From NCBI RefSeq assembly GCF_008001035.1, contig NZ_CP042856.1, positions 372,001 through 436,000 of the forward strand: DNA of 64,000 nucleotides. The letters run 5' to 3'. The translations under genes were made by a program, and so were the position numbers. This document shows positions 1 through 8,356 of this stretch, piece after piece. Position 1 is the first letter of the stretch. Every line of letters starts with the position of its first letter. The DNA comes from Salinibacterium sp. dk2585 (GTDB lineage Bacteria > Actinomycetota > Actinomycetes > Actinomycetales > Microbacteriaceae). The notes below the pieces were generated by a model that was not told the DNA's origin, made no database searches, and worked only from the letters and a program-made list of their open reading frames with translations.

Positions 1-140
1 AGACGCGCGTGCTCTCCGTGCTCGTCTTCGGGCAGTGGGAGAACGGCCAGTGGGACAAGGTCGCGGCAATGTCGCTCGCCTACAGCGCCATCCTTCTGGT
101 CATCACGATCATCGGCGGCAAGTGGCTCAAGCCCGCGTAA
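1..140 (+). CDS. ABC transporter permease, C-terminal end (partial)
   Basis: Only the last 45 codons are in the window, read from base 3 to the TAA at 138-140. The segment holds one strongly hydrophobic helix (SLAYSAILLVITIIGG) followed by a short basic tail ending KWLKPA. Before the helix is a VFGQWENGQWDKVAAMS stretch, a layout typical of the last helix of ferric-iron/thiamine-type ABC permeases (two fused BPD_transp_1 halves). The next gene is a solute-binding lipoprotein 46 bp downstream, so this is most likely the inner-membrane component of the same importer. The ATPase and most of the permease lie upstream of the window. The family call rests on a short fragment. Confidence 0.7.
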   Translation, partial: TRVLSVLVFGQWENGQWDKVAAMSLAYSAILLVITIIGGKWLKPA

Positions 141-186
141 CTCGCGCCCGCCAACGCACACCACAGCAATCGAAAGGAAGCAAGCA

Positions 187-1275
187 ATGAAGCGGTCTAT
201 CCCAGTTGCACTGTTCATGGGCGTTACGCTCGGCCTCACCGCGTGCGGCTCCACCGCCGGCGCCGGCAGCTCCAGTGGAGACGGAGGGGAGCTTGTCGTC
301 GATGGAGAGACAATCGCCTCGGCCGAGCTCTACGCTGCCGCCCAGGAGGAGGGCGAGTTCGTGCTCTACGACTCCTACCCGGAGGAGCAGAATCGGGCCC
401 TGCTCGACGTCTTCACCGAGGACACCGGCATTGAGGTTGAGCTGGTTCGCGCCGTCACCTCGCAGCTCTACGAGCGCGCCGTCGCCGAAGCCGGTGCGGG
501 GCGCGGCGTCGCCGACGTGCTGGGCCTCAACGACCTGACTCTCATGAACGAGGTCGCGGAACGCGGCATCCTCGCCGAGTACGAATCCCCCATGGCGCTC
601 GAAGCGCTCGAGGAAGGGCAGTACGACCCCGAGCACCGCTGGTACACGGGCTCGCAGGTCACCCTCGCGCTCGCCTTCAACGAGAAGCTCGTGGATGAGA
701 AGGACGTTCCCAAGAGTTGGGACGACCTGCTCGACCCAAAGTGGGAAGGCAAGATCGGCGTGACGCCCGTCTCGGTCGGCGGGAGCGCCTACGTGACGTA
801 CCACATGCTTCGCGAGGTGGGCGGCGAGGAGTACTGGGAGCAGCTGGCGGGGAACTCGCCCAAGATGTACCAGTCCGTCGTGCCGCTCACGCAGGACCTC
901 GTGCGTGGCGAGATCGCCCTCGGCATCTCGGGCCCGAGCGTCGTGTCGTCGCAGCGCGCCGCCGGAGCCCCGGTCAACTCGGTGCTCTTCGAAGACGGCA
1001 CGCCGTCCTGGGCCAACGCGCTCGGCGTCATGGAAGAGGCGAACAACCCCAACGCGGCCCGCCTCTACATCGAATGGGTCCTGTCGGAGCGCGGCCAGCA
1101 GGCCATCAGCGATGTCGCGGGCGAGTTCCCGGCGCGCAACGACATGTCACACGCTTACGAGGGTGCGCTCATGCCCAAGGATGGCGCAAACCTCATCTCG
1201 GTGCCGCTCGAGGAGTGGTCGGAGAGCGCCCGCACCCAGCTCGTCAAGGAGTGGGAGTCCGTCTTCCTCGGGTAG
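187..1275 (+). CDS. ABC transporter solute-binding lipoprotein, iron-type fold
   Basis: A 362-aa extracytoplasmic binding protein. The N-terminus is a lipoprotein signal (MKRSIPVALFMG... with lipobox LTAC, Cys about residue 20), so it should be anchored outside the membrane and feed the permease encoded just upstream. The start is supported by a GAAAGGAAG ribosome site about 7 bases before the ATG. The body matches the Fe3+-type binding proteins (SBP_bac_6/AfuA/FbpA-like): FNEKLV, SWDDLLDPKWEGKI, GEIALGI and a C-terminal LYIEWVLSERGQQAI segment. However, where ferric-binding proteins carry an adjacent tyrosine pair after the GEIxxG motif, this one reads SGPSVVSSQ. It is followed by gentisate-pathway genes, so I infer an organic anion substrate, possibly an aromatic acid, rather than ferric iron. 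Confidence 0.85.
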   Translation: MKRSIPVALFMGVTLGLTACGSTAGAGSSSGDGGELVVDGETIASAELYAAAQEEGEFVLYDSYPEEQNRALLDVFTEDTGIEVELVRAVTSQLYERAVAEAGAGRGVADVLGLNDLTLMNEVAERGILAEYESPMALEALEEGQYDPEHRWYTGSQVTLALAFNEKLVDEKDVPKSWDDLLDPKWEGKIGVTPVSVGGSAYVTYHMLREVGGEEYWEQLAGNSPKMYQSVVPLTQDLVRGEIALGISGPSVVSSQRAAGAPVNSVLFEDGTPSWANALGVMEEANNPNAARLYIEWVLSERGQQAISDVAGEFPARNDMSHAYEGALMPKDGANLISVPLEEWSESARTQLVKEWESVFLG

Positions 1276-1325
1276 CGCGTTTGTAGTCTGAACCTGAAGC
1301 CCACAAGCAAGAGAGAAGAGTCGTC

Positions 1326-2435
1326 ATGACCGATCCCAACAGCGAACACAACTCGCCAGAGCTCGAGCAGCTCTACCGGGACTTCGATGAGAACCACATG
1401 TCGCCACTCTGGACACAGAGGGAAGACCTGGTGCCGGTGCATCCGAAGCCCAAGGCGGTGCCGCACCTCTGGGAATGGTCGCGTCTCTACGACCTCGCCA
1501 AGCAGTCAGGTGACCTGGTGCCGGTCGGTCGAGGCGGGGAACGTCGGGCAATCGCCCTGGCGAACCCCGGCCTCGACGGCCGCCCCTATGCCACACGCAC
1601 CCTGTGGTGTGCCATCCAGTACCTCGGCGGCCACGAAACGGCCCCCGAGCACCGGCACAGCCAGAATGCCTTCCGCTTCATCATCGAGGGGGAAGGCGTG
1701 TGGACGGTGGTCAACGGCGACCCTGTCTCCATGCGTCGCGGCGACTTCCTCCTGACGCCGGGCTGGCATTTCCACGGACACCACAACGACACAGACCAGC
1801 CGATGGCCTGGCTCGATGGGCTCGACGCCCCGTTCTCGTACTACATGGACGTCGGCTTCTTCGAGTTCGGCTCCGAGCGGGTCACCGACGAGTCCTCGCC
1901 CGACGTGTCGCGCAACGAGCGGCTCTGGGGCTACCCGGGGCTGCGCCCGGTCTCCGAGCTGGCCCCCAAGGTCAACTCGCCGCTGATGGCATACCGCTGG
2001 GAATTCACGGATGCTGCGCTGCGCGAGCAGTTGGCGCTGGAGGACGAGGGCTACCCAGCCACTGTCGAGCAGGGCCACGCGGCCATCCGCTACGTCAACC
2101 CCACGACGGGCGGGGACGTGATGCCGACGCTGCGCGCCGAGTTCCACCGCCTGCGCGCAGGAGTCGAGACCCCCGTGCTGCACGAGGTCGGCTCCTCCGT
2201 CTGGCAGGTCTTTGAGGGGAGCGGCCTCTGCGAGCTCGGCGGCGTCGAGCGCAAGATCGAGCGCGGCGACGTGTTCGTCGTGCCGTCGTGGGTGCCCTGG
2301 TCGATCAAGGCCGAGAGCGACCTCGATCTCTTCCGCTTCAACGACTTCCCCATCATCGAGCGGCTCGGCTTCGACCGCAGCTTCTCGCCGGGCGAGGGCC
2401 GCGCCATGCCGGTCATGCCCGAGGGCGGGCACTGA
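1326..2435 (+). CDS. Gentisate 1,2-dioxygenase-like cupin protein
   Basis: A 369-aa bicupin protein of the usual gentisate 1,2-dioxygenase length. These Fe(II) enzymes open the ring of gentisate (2,5-dihydroxybenzoate) to maleylpyruvate in the cytoplasm. The N-terminal cupin (roughly residues 90-190) carries the metal-site pattern, with PEHRHSQNAFRF (His-x-His) and GWHFHGHHND (third His). The sequence GDFLLTPGWHFHGHHN is a family hallmark. The C-terminal cupin (about 255-350) keeps the fold but lacks the same His cluster, as in relatives. The ATG follows AGAGAAGAG. It lies 50 bp after the binding protein and 16 bp before a maleylpyruvate-isomerase-like gene, consistent with one aromatic-degradation operon. 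1-Hydroxy-2-naphthoate or salicylate dioxygenase are close alternatives. Confidence 0.88.
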   Translation: MTDPNSEHNSPELEQLYRDFDENHMSPLWTQREDLVPVHPKPKAVPHLWEWSRLYDLAKQSGDLVPVGRGGERRAIALANPGLDGRPYATRTLWCAIQYLGGHETAPEHRHSQNAFRFIIEGEGVWTVVNGDPVSMRRGDFLLTPGWHFHGHHNDTDQPMAWLDGLDAPFSYYMDVGFFEFGSERVTDESSPDVSRNERLWGYPGLRPVSELAPKVNSPLMAYRWEFTDAALREQLALEDEGYPATVEQGHAAIRYVNPTTGGDVMPTLRAEFHRLRAGVETPVLHEVGSSVWQVFEGSGLCELGGVERKIERGDVFVVPSWVPWSIKAESDLDLFRFNDFPIIERLGFDRSFSPGEGRAMPVMPEGGH

Positions 2436-2451
2436 TCAGGGGAGGCCAGAG

Positions 2452-3027
2452 ATGGTGGCGCGCGTAGACAGGGTCACCGACCCGGCAATCCAGGAGCAGC
2501 TCCTCCTGGCGCGCCGCGGCCAGGCCTACTTCAGCCGACTCCTCATGCGTCTCAGCGATGCCGACTTCGAGCAGCCGTCAGCAATCGGCGGCTGGTCGAA
2601 GGCGCACGTCATCGCCCACGTCGGCTACCACGCCCGCGAGTTGAGCATGCTCGTGCAGAGCGCCAGCGACCCGGATGAGCCGCCGCTGTTCGAGACGGAT
2701 GCCGCGTTCCTCGACCAGGTCGAGTATGGCGCCACCCTGCCGCCGTTCGCGCTCCGCAACCTCTCCGACCATGCGGCCGTGCACCTCACGGTCGAGTGGC
2801 GCGACCTCTCCGATGCCGGCTGGCGCCGCACCGTGCCCGCCCGCGAGGGCCTGACGGTCGAGATCGCTGCCACACCCGCCATGCGCGCCTGCGAGAACTG
2901 GTTCCGCGCGCTCGATCTCGATGCGGGCGGGAAGCTCGCCGACATCCCGGCGGCTGTCCTCGAGCTCGCTCGGGAGCTGCCCGCACCGGCGATTCGGCCG
3001 TATGCCTCCCTGACCGCGGAACACTAG
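2452..3027 (+). CDS. Maleylpyruvate isomerase family protein (mycothiol-type)
   Basis: A 191-aa protein of the DinB-like, mycothiol-dependent maleylpyruvate isomerase family, which converts maleylpyruvate to fumarylpyruvate after gentisate ring opening. I chose the ATG at 2452 because a GGGGAGG site lies 6 bases upstream. The family N-terminus is clear: WSKAHVIAHVGYHARELS, with the first zinc-ligand histidine in IAHV. The second metal segment reads MRACENWFRALDL. Relatives read E-x-W-x-H-A-V-D-L here, so the Glu is kept but the third ligand His is Arg (CGC). No fumarylpyruvate hydrolase is visible. The gene ends in a repeat-rich hairpin and faces purL. Function is inferred from family and neighbours; activity is uncertain because of the substitution. 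Confidence 0.8.
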   Translation: MVARVDRVTDPAIQEQLLLARRGQAYFSRLLMRLSDADFEQPSAIGGWSKAHVIAHVGYHARELSMLVQSASDPDEPPLFETDAAFLDQVEYGATLPPFALRNLSDHAAVHLTVEWRDLSDAGWRRTVPAREGLTVEIAATPAMRACENWFRALDLDAGGKLADIPAAVLELARELPAPAIRPYASLTAEH

Positions 3028-3028
3028 C

Positions 3029-3067
3029 CTTTCCTAATTCAGGAGAGTTGGATCCTGAATTCAGGAG
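3029..3067. repeat. CTTTCCYAAYTCAGGAG repeat with hairpin, between convergent genes
   Basis: Starting one base after the isomerase stop, the sequence CTTTCCTAATTCAGGAG (3029-3045) is followed by TCCTGAATTCAGGAG (3053-3067), giving direct AATTCAGGAG copies and a TTCAGGA/TCCTGAA inverted repeat. It sits between convergent genes and may work as a terminator in both directions. The same 17-mer with two C/T changes recurs three times in tandem at 56279-56338. Confidence 0.7.
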
Positions 3068-3074
3068 TGAGGGA

Positions 3075-5393
3075 CTAGCCGCCGACGACCGCGCCGAAGT
3101 GCTCGGGCAGCGTGCCCCGGTGCGTTGCGCGCAGCTCCTCGACCGAGATCGTGAACTGGTCCTGCACCTCGAGCTCGCCTGAGTCGACCGTGACACCCAC
3201 GCGCAGCACGGGGTAGCCGCGGCCCTCGCACAGCCCGACGAAGCGCACGTCGTCCTCACGCGGCACGCTCACGAGCACGCGACCGGTTGATTCCGAGAAG
3301 AGGGCGGATGTCGCATCCACGCCGTCGCGCTGCTCGATGCCGCTCGTCCAGACGCGGGCGCCGAGGCCGAAGCGAACGACCGACTCGGCGAGGGCCTGCC
3401 AGAGGCCTCCGTCGCTGAGGTCGTGCGCGGAGGAGAGCAGGCTGCCCATGGACGCTGAGTGCAGGAGTTCCGCCAGCTGCTTCTCGGTCGCGAGGTCGAC
3501 GGCCGGCGGGCGTCCGCCCAGGTGGTCGTGGATGACGCCAGCCCATGCGGAACCGTCCAACTCCTCGCGCGTGACGCCGAGCAGGTAGATGTTGTTGCCC
3601 TCGTCCTGCCAGCCGCTCGGCACGCGGCGGGCGACGTCGTCGATCACGCCGAGCACGGCGACCACGGGCGTGGGGTGAATGGGCACGTCACCCGTCTGGT
3701 TGTAGAAGGAGACGTTGCCGCCCGTGACGGGGATGCCGAGCTCGAGGCATCCGTCGGAGAGGCCCTCGACGGCCTGCGCGAACTGCCACATGACCTCGGG
3801 GTTCTCGGGGGAGCCGAAGTTCAGGCAGTCACTGACCGCGACGGGCTTCGCGCCGGTCGACGCGACGTTGCGGTATGCCTCGGCGAGGGCGAGCTTGGCG
3901 CCCTGCGCGGGGTCGAGCTGGCAGTAGCGCCCGTTGGCATCGGTCGCGACCGCGAAGCCGAGGCCGCTCTCCTCATCGATGCGCACCATGCCGCCGTCAT
4001 CCGGGAACGAGAGCGCCGTGTTGCCGCCAACGTAGCGGTCGTACTGATTGGTGACCCAGTCCTTGGCGGCGAGGTTGGGGCTGCCGAGCAGGGCGAGGGC
4101 CTGGGCCCGGAGCTCCGAAGACGAGGATGCCCGGGGCAGGCGAGCCGCGCCATCCGCCTGCAGCGCGTCGAGCCACGCCGGGTAGGCGACGGGCCGGTCG
4201 TAGACGGGGCCATCGACCGCGACGGTGGTGGGGTCGACGTTGACGATCTCCTCGCCGAAGTGGGTGATGATGAGGCGGTCGCCATCGGTGACCTCTCCCA
4301 GCACGCTCGTCTCGACGTTCCACTTGTCGACGACGGCCATGAAGGCGTCGAGCTTGTCGGGGTGCACGATCGCCATCATGCGCTCCTGGCTCTCCGACAT
4401 GAGGATCTCCTCGGCCGTGAGGGTGGGGTCGCGCAGCAGCACGTTCTCGAGCTGGATGCGCATGCCGCCGTCGCCGTTGGCTGCGAGCTCGGAGGTCGCG
4501 CACGAGATGCCGGCCGCGCCGAGGTCCTGGATGCCCTCGACGAGCTCGTTCTTGAAGAGCTCGAGGCAGCACTCGATGAGCACTTTCTCGGCGAAGGGGT
4601 CACCGACCTGCACGGCGGGCCGCTTGGTGGGGCCGCCCTCGTCGAAGGAGTCGGAGGCGAGGATGGATGCGCCGCCGATGCCATCGCCACCCGTGCGGGC
4701 GCCGAAGAGCACGACCTTGTTGCCGACGCCGCGGGCGTTGGCGAGGTGCAGGTCTTCGTGGCGGAGCACGCCGACCGCGAGGGCGTTGACGAGCGGGTTT
4801 GCCTGGTACACCGGGTCGAACCAGGTCTCGCCGCCGATGTTGGGCAGGCCGAGGCAGTTGCCGTAGAAGCTGATGCCGCTCACGACACCGTGCACGACGC
4901 GGGCCGTATCGGGATCGTCGATCTTGCCGAAGCGGAGGGCGTCCATGACGGCGACGGGGCGGGCTCCCATCGAGATGATGTCGCGCACGATGCCGCCGAC
5001 GCCGGTCGCGGCACCCTGGAACGGCTCGATGTAGCTGGGGTGGTTGTGCGACTCGATCTTGAAGGTGACCGCCCAGCCTTCGCCGACATCCACGACGCCG
5101 GCGTTCTCGCCCATGCCGACCATGAGGTTCTTCTTCATCTCGTCGGAGACCTTCTGCCCGAACTGGCGCAGGTACTTCTTGGAGGACTTGTAGGAGCAGT
5201 GCTCGCTCCACATGACCGAGTACATCGCGAGCTCGCCCGAGGTGGGGCGGCGGCCCAGGATGTCGCGGATCGCCTGGTACTCGTCGGGCTTCAGGCCGAG
5301 CGCCGCGTAGGGCTGCTCCTTCTCGGGGGTGGCCTTGGCGTTCTCGACGGTGTCGGCGACGTGGCGGCGGGCGGGGGTTGAGACGTCGGTCAC
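3075..5393 (-). CDS. purL: Phosphoribosylformylglycinamidine synthase large subunit PurL
   Basis: A 772-aa small-type PurL, the ATP-dependent synthetase that turns FGAR into FGAM in step 4 of purine synthesis, acting in the cytoplasm with PurS and PurQ. Hallmarks include [21 protein letters not shown] near residue 50, [21 protein letters not shown] (substrate and Mg site), [14 protein letters not shown] and the second-half [15 protein letters not shown] place the start at the GTG at 5393 ([11 protein letters not shown]) because AGGAG lies 7 bases upstream; an in-frame ATG at 5423 would add ten residues without a better ribosome site. PurS and PurQ are encoded on the same strand about 4.5 kb away, unusually separated by ArsR, SRPBCC and MscS genes on the other strand. 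Confidence 0.96.
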   Translation of the reverse strand: MTDVSTPARRHVADTVENAKATPEKEQPYAALGLKPDEYQAIRDILGRRPTSGELAMYSVMWSEHCSYKSSKKYLRQFGQKVSDEMKKNLMVGMGENAGVVDVGEGWAVTFKIESHNHPSYIEPFQGAATGVGGIVRDIISMGARPVAVMDALRFGKIDDPDTARVVHGVVSGISFYGNCLGLPNIGGETWFDPVYQANPLVNALAVGVLRHEDLHLANARGVGNKVVLFGARTGGDGIGGASILASDSFDEGGPTKRPAVQVGDPFAEKVLIECCLELFKNELVEGIQDLGAAGISCATSELAANGDGGMRIQLENVLLRDPTLTAEEILMSESQERMMAIVHPDKLDAFMAVVDKWNVETSVLGEVTDGDRLIITHFGEEIVNVDPTTVAVDGPVYDRPVAYPAWLDALQADGAARLPRASSSSELRAQALALLGSPNLAAKDWVTNQYDRYVGGNTALSFPDDGGMVRIDEESGLGFAVATDANGRYCQLDPAQGAKLALAEAYRNVASTGAKPVAVSDCLNFGSPENPEVMWQFAQAVEGLSDGCLELGIPVTGGNVSFYNQTGDVPIHPTPVVAVLGVIDDVARRVPSGWQDEGNNIYLLGVTREELDGSAWAGVIHDHLGGRPPAVDLATEKQLAELLHSASMGSLLSSAHDLSDGGLWQALAESVVRFGLGARVWTSGIEQRDGVDATSALFSESTGRVLVSVPREDDVRFVGLCEGRGYPVLRVGVTVDSGELEVQDQFTISVEELRATHRGTLPEHFGAVVGG

Positions 5394-5504
5394 GAGGGAG
5401 CTCCTGGGCGAGACGGATGCCACGGCTCGCGCGGCCGGGCACCCCCGAGTCTACCGGGCCGCCGTCCCATGCCCGCGGTCCCGGTCGCGGTCCCGGCCCC
5501 GTCA

Positions 5505-5576
5505 CAGCGATGCGGTGTTTTCTGCGCGACGCGGCCGTTGTGCGGGCCGCATCGCGCAGAAAACACCGCATCACTG
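5505..5576. repeat. Long near-perfect inverted repeat (28+28 bp core)
   Basis: Arms 5509-5536 and 5545-5572 pair over 28 bp with one mismatch (C/T), around the 8-nt spacer GTTGTGCG; pairing continues outward to 5505/5576 with one more mismatch. The arm begins GATGCGGTGTTTTCTGCGCG. It lies between divergently transcribed genes (purL and arsR), so it is not placed as a terminator of either. It looks like a hairpin-type dispersed repeat. Confidence 0.85.
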
Positions 5577-5620
5577 GGGTTGCGCCGCCGCACCGGGTGC
5601 ACCGGATGCCAGGAAGAGTC

Positions 5621-5667
5621 TTGACCCACCGCGCGCACGGGTGTAACGTACAACCAAATGGTTGCAC
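5621..5667 (+). promoter_or_regulatory. arsR promoter and palindromic operator over the start codon
   Basis: TTGACC at 5621-5626 and TAACGT at 5644-5649 are separated by 17 bp, a good sigma-A type promoter. Transcription would start within a base or two of the ATG at 5658, so the message is probably leaderless. The imperfect palindrome GTACAACCA-AA-TGGTTGCAC (5648-5667, one mismatch in nine) covers the start site and start codon and is the likely ArsR operator for autoregulation. Confidence 0.75.
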
Positions 5668-6008
5668 AACGAGATGAGCGAGAAGAGCTGAGCGATGCCG
5701 AAGTCGATCGCCTGTTCCAGGCGCTCGCCGCAGCGACGCGGCGTGACATCCTGCGCCGCACGATCGACCGCGAGCAGTCGGTCTCAGACCTCGCCAGCGA
5801 ATACGACATGTCATTCGCAGCGGTGCAGAAGCATGTCGCCGTGCTCGAGGCCGCCCGTCTCATCGTCAAGCGCGCGGAGGGTCGCGAACGACTCGTCCGC
5901 GCGAACCCCGAAATGATCGCCCGCGCGCGAGCCCTCCTCGCGCACTACGAAGCACTGTGGCGTGGACGCGTCGATCGAATCGACGCGTTGCTCGCCGAGA
6001 ATCCCTAA
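5658..6008 (+). CDS. ArsR-family winged-helix transcriptional regulator
   Basis: A 116-aa DNA-binding protein with the ArsR winged helix: RLFQALAAATRRDILRRTIDREQSVSDLASEYDMSFAAVQKHVAVLEAARLIVKR contains the helix-turn-helix (SVSDLASEYDMSFAAVQKHVAVLE) and wing. No metal-binding CxC motif is seen, so this is the type that pairs with SRPBCC/AHSA1 genes rather than a metal sensor. The START-domain gene begins 10 bp after its stop with its own AAGGAGA ribosome site, so the two form an operon. A 20-bp palindrome covers the promoter and ATG and suggests autorepression. Confidence 0.92.
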   Translation: MVAQRDEREELSDAEVDRLFQALAAATRRDILRRTIDREQSVSDLASEYDMSFAAVQKHVAVLEAARLIVKRAEGRERLVRANPEMIARARALLAHYEALWRGRVDRIDALLAENP

Positions 6009-6018
6009 GGAGAACGCA

Positions 6019-6996
6019 ATGCCTGTCACGGATGTCACGACCGACCCCGAACAACTCACCATGACGCTGACCGCCGAATTCGAGGCATCCGTCGATCGCC
6101 TCTGGCAGGTCTTCACCGACCCGCGCCAGCTCGAGCGCTTCTGGGGTCCGCCGACCTGGCCGGCCACCTTCACGAGCTTCGACCCGCGCCCTGGCGGGCA
6201 CGCCGAGTACCACATGACCGGGCCGAAGGGCGAGCGCTCCTCGGGACGCTGGGAGTTCCTCTCGATCGACGCGCCCCATCGCTTCGAAGTCATCGACAGC
6301 TTCGTGGGCGACGATGGCGCGCCTCTCGAAGGGTTTCCATCCATGCGCATGACCTTCGAGTTCGAAGCGGATGGCTCGCGCGCACGCCTGCGCAATGTCA
6401 CCTACTTCGATGCCGCCGAAGCGCTGGAGCAGGTCGTCGCGATGGGCGCGACCGAGGGTTCGACGCAGGCGATGAACCAGCTCGACCGGGTGCTCGCGGG
6501 CCTTCGCGAGTACGCCCAGGGCAAGGGCACCCGCGTGGAGGAGCTGAGCGACACCCTCGTGCGCATCACGCGGTTCATCGATGGCCCGCGCGACCTCGTG
6601 TGGCAGGCCCACAACGACCCGGAGCTGCTGCGGCAGTGGATGCTCGGCCCCGACGGTTGGAGCATGACCGAGTGCACACCGAGCCAGACGGTGGGCGAGA
6701 GCTACCGATACTCCTGGGCGCCCCTCGAGGGCACGGAGGGTGAATCCTTCGGCTTCGAGGGCGAGGTGCTCGTCGTTGACCCGCCGCGCCGGGTTGTCAC
6801 GACGGAACGCATGGCGGGCACCGACGGGCCCTCGACGATCAACGACAGCGTGTTCGAGGAGGAGGATGGCGCGACCCTCGTCATCCTGCACATCGAGTAC
6901 CCCGACCGCGAGACCCGCGACATGATCCTCGCGACGGGGATGGCCGAGGGCATGGAGGCTTCGTACGCACGACTCGAGACGGTGCTCGCGCGCTAG
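6019..6996 (+). CDS. Tandem SRPBCC (AHSA1/START-like) domain protein
   Basis: A 325-aa cytoplasmic protein made of two Bet v1/START-fold domains. Domain 1 (about 15-160) has FEASVDRLWQVFTDPRQLERFWGPP and PGGHAEYHMTGP. Domain 2 (about 175-322) has FIDGPRDLVWQAHNDPELLRQWMLGPDGWSM. This helix-grip fold binds hydrophobic ligands in a pocket; the ligand cannot be read from sequence. The ATG at 6019 follows AAGGAGA by 5 bases and lies 10 bp after arsR. Single-domain versions are more usual beside such arsR genes, so the fusion of two is a mild oddity. It probably shares regulation with arsR. Confidence 0.9.
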   Translation: MPVTDVTTDPEQLTMTLTAEFEASVDRLWQVFTDPRQLERFWGPPTWPATFTSFDPRPGGHAEYHMTGPKGERSSGRWEFLSIDAPHRFEVIDSFVGDDGAPLEGFPSMRMTFEFEADGSRARLRNVTYFDAAEALEQVVAMGATEGSTQAMNQLDRVLAGLREYAQGKGTRVEELSDTLVRITRFIDGPRDLVWQAHNDPELLRQWMLGPDGWSMTECTPSQTVGESYRYSWAPLEGTEGESFGFEGEVLVVDPPRRVVTTERMAGTDGPSTINDSVFEEEDGATLVILHIEYPDRETRDMILATGMAEGMEASYARLETVLAR

Positions 6997-7104
6997 CCCC
7001 CTCGCATCCGTCAACCGCTTTGTTGGTGCGGCCGGGCATCCGTGTCCCCCTGACCTTTCGGCCGCAACGCGCCTACCGTGGGAGTCGGCCGGGAGGAGGC
7101 GCGG

Positions 7105-8325
7105 ATGTTCGAGTGGGTGTCGTGGCCTGGGTTGGCGGCCGCCGCCGCGATCGCGCTGGTGATCGCGGCCGTTGTCATCCTGTTTGTGACCGGGGTGGCT
7201 GCGGCGTTCGGGCGGCGGTACCAGTTCGTGCGCAATCTCACGCGGTGGGGTCGCATGCCGTTCCGCGTGCTTGTCGTCGTCATCGCCCTGTGGTTCGCGG
7301 TGGGGCAGACCCTGCCTGACCGGGAGCTGTGGCCGTATGTGTCGCACGGCTTCCTTATCGGCGTCATTATCGTCGCGGCCTGGCTGTTCGGCGCCCTCAT
7401 CATCCTCGCGATCGACCACGCGATCTCCCGGTACCGCAACGATCCCGAGAGTCGTTCGGCGCGCACCGCCCGCACGCAGCTCGAGATCGTGCGGCGTCTC
7501 GTCATTGCGATCGTCATCGTGCTCGCGATCGCCGGCGTCCTCCTCACCTTCGACGCGGTGCGGGCGGTCGGCACGAGCCTGCTCGCCTCCGCCGGCATCA
7601 TCAGCGTCATCGCGGGCCTCGCCGCGCAGTCGACGCTCGGCAACATGTTCGCCGGCATCCAGTTGGCCTTCAGCGAGGCGCTCCGCGTTGACGACGTCGT
7701 GATCGCGGAGGGGCAATGGGGGCGTATCGAGGAGATGACCCTCACCTATGTCGTGCTCAAGCTCTGGGATGACCGGCGCCTGGTGTTGCCGTCGACCTAC
7801 TTCACGACGACCCCGTTCGAGAACTGGACCCGTCACTCGAGCGACCTGCTGGGTGTCGTCGAATTCGACCTCGACTGGAACCTCGACCTCGACGACATGC
7901 GCACCCAGCTGGACCGCATCCTCGCGGCGACGAGCCTGTGGGACCAGCGCGAGTCGGTGCTCCAGGTGACCGAAACGACAGGCAACACGATGCGCGTGCG
8001 CATCCTCGTCTCCGCCAGCGACTCGGGGCGCCTCTTCGACCTTCGCTGCCACGTGCGCGAGGAGATGGTGCGCTGGCTCATCCGCCAGGGCTCGCCCGGG
8101 ATGCCGCGGCAGCGGGTCGTCATGCTCGACCCCTTTGACCCGTCCGAGCGTGACGCCAAGACCGTCGAAATGCCGACTGTCGACGGGGATGTGGAGCCCC
8201 TGCCGGAGCGTCCCGGCCTCTTCACGGGCAGCATCGAGGCGGAGACACGCGCGCACGAGTTCACTCAGGCGATTCCGATCATCCGCCCCGACGACGATCA
8301 CGAAGCGGAGAGGCACGATCCCTAG
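7105..8325 (+). CDS. Small-conductance mechanosensitive channel (MscS family), copy 1
   Basis: A 406-aa membrane protein. At least four hydrophobic helices precede the MscS core, where the pore-lining segment reads AVGTSLLASAGIISVIAGLAAQSTLGNMFAGIQLAFSE, followed by the beta domain (VDDVVIAEGQWGRIEEMTLTYVVLKLWDDRRLVLPSTYF) and a cytoplasmic C-terminal domain. Such channels open under membrane tension to release solutes after osmotic downshock. The ATG at 7105 has GGGAGGAGG 5 bases upstream, better than a GTG at 7078. A tail of about 60 acidic and polar residues ends the protein. A second MscS gene starts 31 bp later, so the two probably arose by duplication and are cotranscribed or overlap in control. 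Confidence 0.93.
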   Translation: MFEWVSWPGLAAAAAIALVIAAVVILFVTGVAAAFGRRYQFVRNLTRWGRMPFRVLVVVIALWFAVGQTLPDRELWPYVSHGFLIGVIIVAAWLFGALIILAIDHAISRYRNDPESRSARTARTQLEIVRRLVIAIVIVLAIAGVLLTFDAVRAVGTSLLASAGIISVIAGLAAQSTLGNMFAGIQLAFSEALRVDDVVIAEGQWGRIEEMTLTYVVLKLWDDRRLVLPSTYFTTTPFENWTRHSSDLLGVVEFDLDWNLDLDDMRTQLDRILAATSLWDQRESVLQVTETTGNTMRVRILVSASDSGRLFDLRCHVREEMVRWLIRQGSPGMPRQRVVMLDPFDPSERDAKTVEMPTVDGDVEPLPERPGLFTGSIEAETRAHEFTQAIPIIRPDDDHEAERHDP

Positions 8326-8356
8326 GCTGGGGAGTTCACAAGCGAAGGGACACTGA

